Of a DNA stretch of 59,460 nucleotides, positions 57,070 to 59,460 are shown piece by piece. Positions within the stretch are counted from its first letter, which is position 1. Each line of letters opens with the position of its first letter. The DNA lies in assembly GCF_937123705.1 (NCBI RefSeq), contig NZ_CAKZKO010000137.1, positions 1-59,460 on the forward strand. The letters run 5' to 3'. The DNA is from an uncultured Paraglaciecola sp. GTDB taxonomy: Bacteria > Pseudomonadota > Gammaproteobacteria > Enterobacterales > Alteromonadaceae. The translations under genes were made by a program, and so were the position numbers. The notes beneath the pieces are model-generated. The model was given only the letters and a program-made list of their open reading frames with translations, was not told the origin of the DNA and did not search any database.

Positions 57070-57777
57070 TTAACTTCTCGAAGGAAAAATCCCCTGCAAG
57101 GCAATAACATGGTAGATCCCTAAAAAGGGTTGGCGGTTTTCAAAAGAATTACCTAAACCATTGCTCTGAACTGTGGTCGTGGCAGTAGAATTAGCGCCAA
57201 TATTCAAAGTTAACAAGGCTGCATCGGCGTGCATATCCACATCAGGTGCGCCATTTTGATACATCTTATTGCGTCTACCATCCGCTAATGCCATGGCAGC
57301 AGGATCGGTGCTATTAGCATTACTACTCGATGCGCGCAATGTCACCATGCTACCCGTTGAATCGATAGAGGTATCCACAGTTGTCGTGGCACCATGACTA
57401 TGACTCGGCATATTACTTATAGTCAAAGTGACACTTTGAATTCCACCTTTTTGGCCCCAAGATACCGCTGAAAGGCCTGGGCCTTGTCCAGGATGGATGG
57501 CCACACGGCCACGTAAGTCTGGTAAAGCAAAAGTAGTTTCACCATCGCCACCAAAGGTGGTACCTAATAATGAGAACAATGCTGAATATTGACTTATTTG
57601 TAATAGTTGGCCATTTGTCTGTGCACTGCCTCGTGGTGCAAAATTAAACCCCACTTGACATATTTGTCCAAGCATCGGCTCGGCACCACAGGCCAGTACT
57701 TTTTGTGGTAACAAGGTCGCACCCAGTAACATGCCCCCACATAACAGTAATTTTTTTGTACGATTAATATCCATCAT
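57070..57777 (-). CDS. Secreted phage-tail-collar-domain (microcystin-dependent-like) protein
   Basis: 235 aa. A signal peptide (LLLCGGMLLGATLLPQKVLA) precedes the collar fold: GQICQVGFNFAPRGSAQTNG, LFSLLGTTFGGDGETTFALP, DLRGRVAIHPGQGPG, and NMPSHSH near the middle. Proteins of this type (MdpB) often lack a signal peptide, so an exported one is unusual. Ends with QPFLGIYHVIALQGIFPSRS as in tail-collar proteins. Start overlaps the stop of the PEP-CTERM gene (ATGA), so it is translated by coupling. Confidence 0.85.
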   Translation of the reverse strand: MMDINRTKKLLLCGGMLLGATLLPQKVLACGAEPMLGQICQVGFNFAPRGSAQTNGQLLQISQYSALFSLLGTTFGGDGETTFALPDLRGRVAIHPGQGPGLSAVSWGQKGGIQSVTLTISNMPSHSHGATTTVDTSIDSTGSMVTLRASSSNANSTDPAAMALADGRRNKMYQNGAPDVDMHADAALLTLNIGANSTATTTVQSNGLGNSFENRQPFLGIYHVIALQGIFPSRS

Positions 57778-58595
57778 TTTGTACCTTTTGTTAGTTGTGC
57801 AAAACGGAACCGTACTGCTATTCCCAGCCCCAATAAAAATAAACCAAAGCCTGGCTCTGGTACTTCATTAGGCGTGCCTGGCTCTACGTGAACATCGACT
57901 ACAGACAAAAACACATCCAACTCGGCTGCAAAACTACCTTGATCAAAGTCGCCACCACGAAGATCCCACAACCCAGTGAGGCTTTCACTCATGCCTGCTG
58001 CAAGGTTAATACTAAACATTACGCTATTATCGATGATCATCGTACCACCATCATTTCCGGTGGGATCGCCATCAATTTCATTACCGAAGACCGTATCAAC
58101 CAGCAATGTGGTGCCGAATATTTCGTCTAACATATCTTCAATATTCAACTCGATTTCGGCAAAGGCATCAGCCCCAGTCCCTGATAAAATAGCGCTATAA
58201 TCCAATTGAAAATCAACGATATAGTCATCTATTGAGTTATTCATAAGGTCAACAAAAATATCAAAGTAAAAGTCAGTCTCGGCATCCGCGCCCGCTACCG
58301 ATGCATCAAGCCCAATGCCATCGTCGAGATTTAGTAACGAGCCTTGCAACGGATTGCTACCCGTAACAGCTAAGCCAGTGATATCAGACGTTGTCTGTAT
58401 ATTGCTCGACATCAACTCCATACTGGCATTTTGAGTGGCCCCATCGAGATCCCCAGCCTCAGAGATCATCTCAATACCGGCCTCAATATCAAGCCCCGGT
58501 GCCACACTTGAAATAACTAACCCAGCCTGAGCCCAACTGCTAAAAAGTAATATTAGGGGGCTTAAACATTTAACGCTGTTCTTTATTCTATTCAT
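57774..58595 (-). CDS. PEP-CTERM-sorted acidic exported protein
   Basis: 273 aa from the ATG at 58595 (AGGA 8 nt before). A signal peptide (CLSPLILLFSSWAQA) leads to a strongly acidic, beta-rich region with repeated Asp/Gly stretches (GNEIDGDPTGNDGG, DLRGGDFDQGS). The C-terminus carries the sorting signal: VPEPG, a hydrophobic helix (FGLFLLGLGIAV) and RFRF. PEP-CTERM proteins are cut by an exosortase and linked to exopolysaccharide or biofilm; the exosortase must lie elsewhere. First gene of the three-gene operon. Confidence 0.87.
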   Translation of the reverse strand: MNRIKNSVKCLSPLILLFSSWAQAGLVISSVAPGLDIEAGIEMISEAGDLDGATQNASMELMSSNIQTTSDITGLAVTGSNPLQGSLLNLDDGIGLDASVAGADAETDFYFDIFVDLMNNSIDDYIVDFQLDYSAILSGTGADAFAEIELNIEDMLDEIFGTTLLVDTVFGNEIDGDPTGNDGGTMIIDNSVMFSINLAAGMSESLTGLWDLRGGDFDQGSFAAELDVFLSVVDVHVEPGTPNEVPEPGFGLFLLGLGIAVRFRFAQLTKGTK

Positions 58596-59000
58596 CTTTA
58601 TATCCTTGATTTTTAGCAAACTATGGTTGTAAAAAAACAGATAAAACAAATAGATGCATATTTTGAGCCGTATATTTATTGTACAATTTAATCAATGTCT
58701 TATAGGAAATGATAAGAAGTGAAAATTCAGTTTTGTAAAAACAACTGACACTAATTGACAGAGAGTTTGTTTCCACCAGCGGCACTTCTGGAGAGGTTAG
58801 AGGGCTTAGAAAGTTTAAAAACTGATTTGATAACAACGGCTACAGTGTTACTTAAAGAGTTATCTAAATAAAAAGATTGCTTACTATCCTGAGTCTTGAC
58901 TAAACGGCAATTCTCATAAATCAGTCGAATCACTATTGTTTTACCCAAAGCAGGTGCGAATCGTTCAATTGTTGATGGTTTTGGTATAGAACTAATACAG
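58596..59000. other. Gene-poor stretch upstream of the PEP-CTERM operon
   Basis: No convincing gene. A 65-codon minus-strand frame (58751-58948) has no recognisable domain and no strong ribosome site. The segment probably contains the promoter of the leftward PEP-CTERM operon; no clear operator is visible. Confidence 0.5.
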
Positions 59001-59002
59001 TA

Positions 59003-59030
59003 GACGCGGGTTTGAGTCCCGCCAGAGCAG
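59003..59030 (+). other. Degenerate tmRNA/tRNA 3'-end-like sequence
   Basis: GACGCGGGTT, a variable loop and CCCGCCAG match the T-arm region of gammaproteobacterial tmRNA. A perfect 5-bp T-stem (GCGGG/CCCGC, 59006-59022) encloses a 7-nt loop. But the loop TTTGAGT lacks the invariant C, and the 3' strand reads AGCAGCAG instead of CTCCACCA. Not a working gene end; probably a decayed or attachment-site copy. Confidence 0.5.
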
Positions 59031-59037
59031 CAGATAC

Positions 59038-59069
59038 AAAAAAGGCTTATCTTTCGATAAGCCTTTTTT
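59038..59069. terminator. Perfect bidirectional terminator
   Basis: A 14-bp stem (AAAAAAGGCTTATC / GATAAGCCTTTTTT) with loop TTTC. It lies between two tRNA/tmRNA-like 3' ends that face each other, so it can terminate either. Confidence 0.9.
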
Positions 59070-59076
59070 GGGTGGT

Positions 59077-59097
59077 TGGTGGAGCTGGCGTCATTCG
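59077..59097 (-). other. 3' terminal piece of a tmRNA or tRNA gene (candidate att site)
   Basis: Read on the minus strand: TCGAAT (end of a T-loop), GACGC (3' T-stem), CAGCTCC (3' acceptor strand), ACCA. This is exactly the tRNA-type end; CAGCTCC-ACCA is that of tmRNA. The 5' half of the T-stem (GCGTC) is absent upstream, so the gene is cut within the T-loop, a favoured integrase crossover point. A terminator follows, as after a native gene. Confidence 0.65.
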
Positions 59098-59244
59098 ATT
59101 TTGTTGTTTAAGCTTTTGTTTTATATAGGTATATTGTTATTGTTTTATTGGTGAGCCCCCCCAATAGACCCCCTAAATGTTTCCGTCACTTAATTTTACT
59201 GATGCTGGTATGGGGCTTTAGTTAACGTTACTGATTATAGGCGT

Positions 59245-59460
59245 TTAATACCCACATAATTTTCTAATTTTAAGATCTGATAAATAGTTATACTCATTTT
59301 CTAGGCTTGAAAGTTTAGCCCTTACCTTGGCAAACCTAGAACCATGAAGCCCTTTTGGTTTAGGCCACCATATTGAACCTTCCATCAAGTTATATCTATC
59401 AGGCCAATCATAGCCCCATGTTTGCGCTCTGATTTTTCTTATCCGTCTTGCCAGCCTGTC
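59245..59460 (-). CDS. C-terminal end of an unidentified gene, probably on an integrated element
   Basis: A minus-strand frame open to the right edge gives 71 residues ending LKIRKLCGY before TAA (59245-59247). It is basic and rich in aromatic residues (RAQTWGYDWPDRYNLMEGS). I do not recognise the family. Its position just beyond the truncated tmRNA/tRNA end suggests it is the last gene of an integrated element. The 147 bp between holds no gene. Confidence 0.55.
   Translation of the reverse strand, partial: DRLARRIRKIRAQTWGYDWPDRYNLMEGSIWWPKPKGLHGSRFAKVRAKLSSLENEYNYLSDLKIRKLCGY

Noticed and set aside
57070..57777. Prophage, suggested by the tail-collar domain
   Set aside because: The protein has a signal peptide and no phage structural, packaging or lysis gene is near; it belongs to a secreted-protein operon.
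58751..58948. 65-codon minus-strand frame in the gap before the PEP-CTERM operon
   Set aside because: No recognisable domain, no good ribosome site and no operon context; left as gene-free DNA.

Overview
The window looks like chromosomal DNA of a marine gammaproteobacterium of the Alteromonadales, most like the Paraglaciecola/Glaciecola/Alteromonas group. The evidence is moderate-to-low GC, the gene neighbourhoods glrK-qseG-glrR, truA-accD-folC-dedD-cvpA-purF, aroF-tyrA//pheA, ppsA//ppsR and rnfH-ratA//smpB, and a PEP-CTERM protein. The genus is inferred from gene content only.

Layout. 0.1-10.7 kb: a complete reductive pyrimidine-degradation cluster. Dihydropyrimidinase and a LysR regulator face left. 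An omega-aminotransferase, CoA-acylating (methyl)malonate-semialdehyde dehydrogenase, PreT, PreA, beta-ureidopropionase and an NCS1 permease face right. Together they can take uracil or thymine through the beta-amino acid to acetyl- or propionyl-CoA. 10.8-16.7 kb: mrp (Fe-S carrier ATPase), whose last 162 bp are repeated 1 kb downstream around a small DUF6134-type gene, followed by an accessory block: a seven-repeat FG-GAP protein and an MBL hydrolase divergent from a LysR regulator. 16.7-21.6 kb: small stand-alone genes (VOC protein, fdxA, a flavoprotein, rlmF, a maa-like acetyltransferase, an ArsR/AHSA1 pair). 21.6-26.6 kb: aromatic amino acid genes aroF-tyrA behind a TyrR box, converging on pheA, which lies downstream of yciH and a double-receiver protein. 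26.7-32.5 kb: a GNAT protein, then a Fur-box-preceded ferric-iron ABC transporter followed by a flavin amine-oxidase-like protein and a TerB-like protein. 33-36.3 kb: the GlrK-QseG-GlrR two-component system. 36.4-42.5 kb: truA, accD, folC, dedD, cvpA, purF. 42.5-47.1 kb: YIP1 protein, methyltransferase, and an adenylate cyclase overlapping roxA and followed by a GNAT gene. 47.2-55.5 kb: ydiJ, a small membrane protein, ppsA/ppsR, rnfH-ratA, smpB. 55.5-58.6 kb: a GspC-like protein without PDZ domain, and a secreted-protein operon (PEP-CTERM protein, tail-collar protein, Sel1 protein). 58.6-59.46 kb: a gene-poor stretch with two tRNA/tmRNA 3'-end-like fragments on opposite strands around a perfect terminator, then the C-terminal end of an unknown gene. 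This looks like the edge of an element integrated in a tmRNA or tRNA gene.

The points most worth a second look are the mrp 3'-end duplication, the att-like tmRNA/tRNA fragments at the right edge, an intrinsic-terminator structure inside the first codons of the Sel1 gene, the secreted-protein operon itself, and the accessory genes attached to the Fur-controlled iron operon. I did not find a clear defence system, CRISPR array, complete transposase or integrase.
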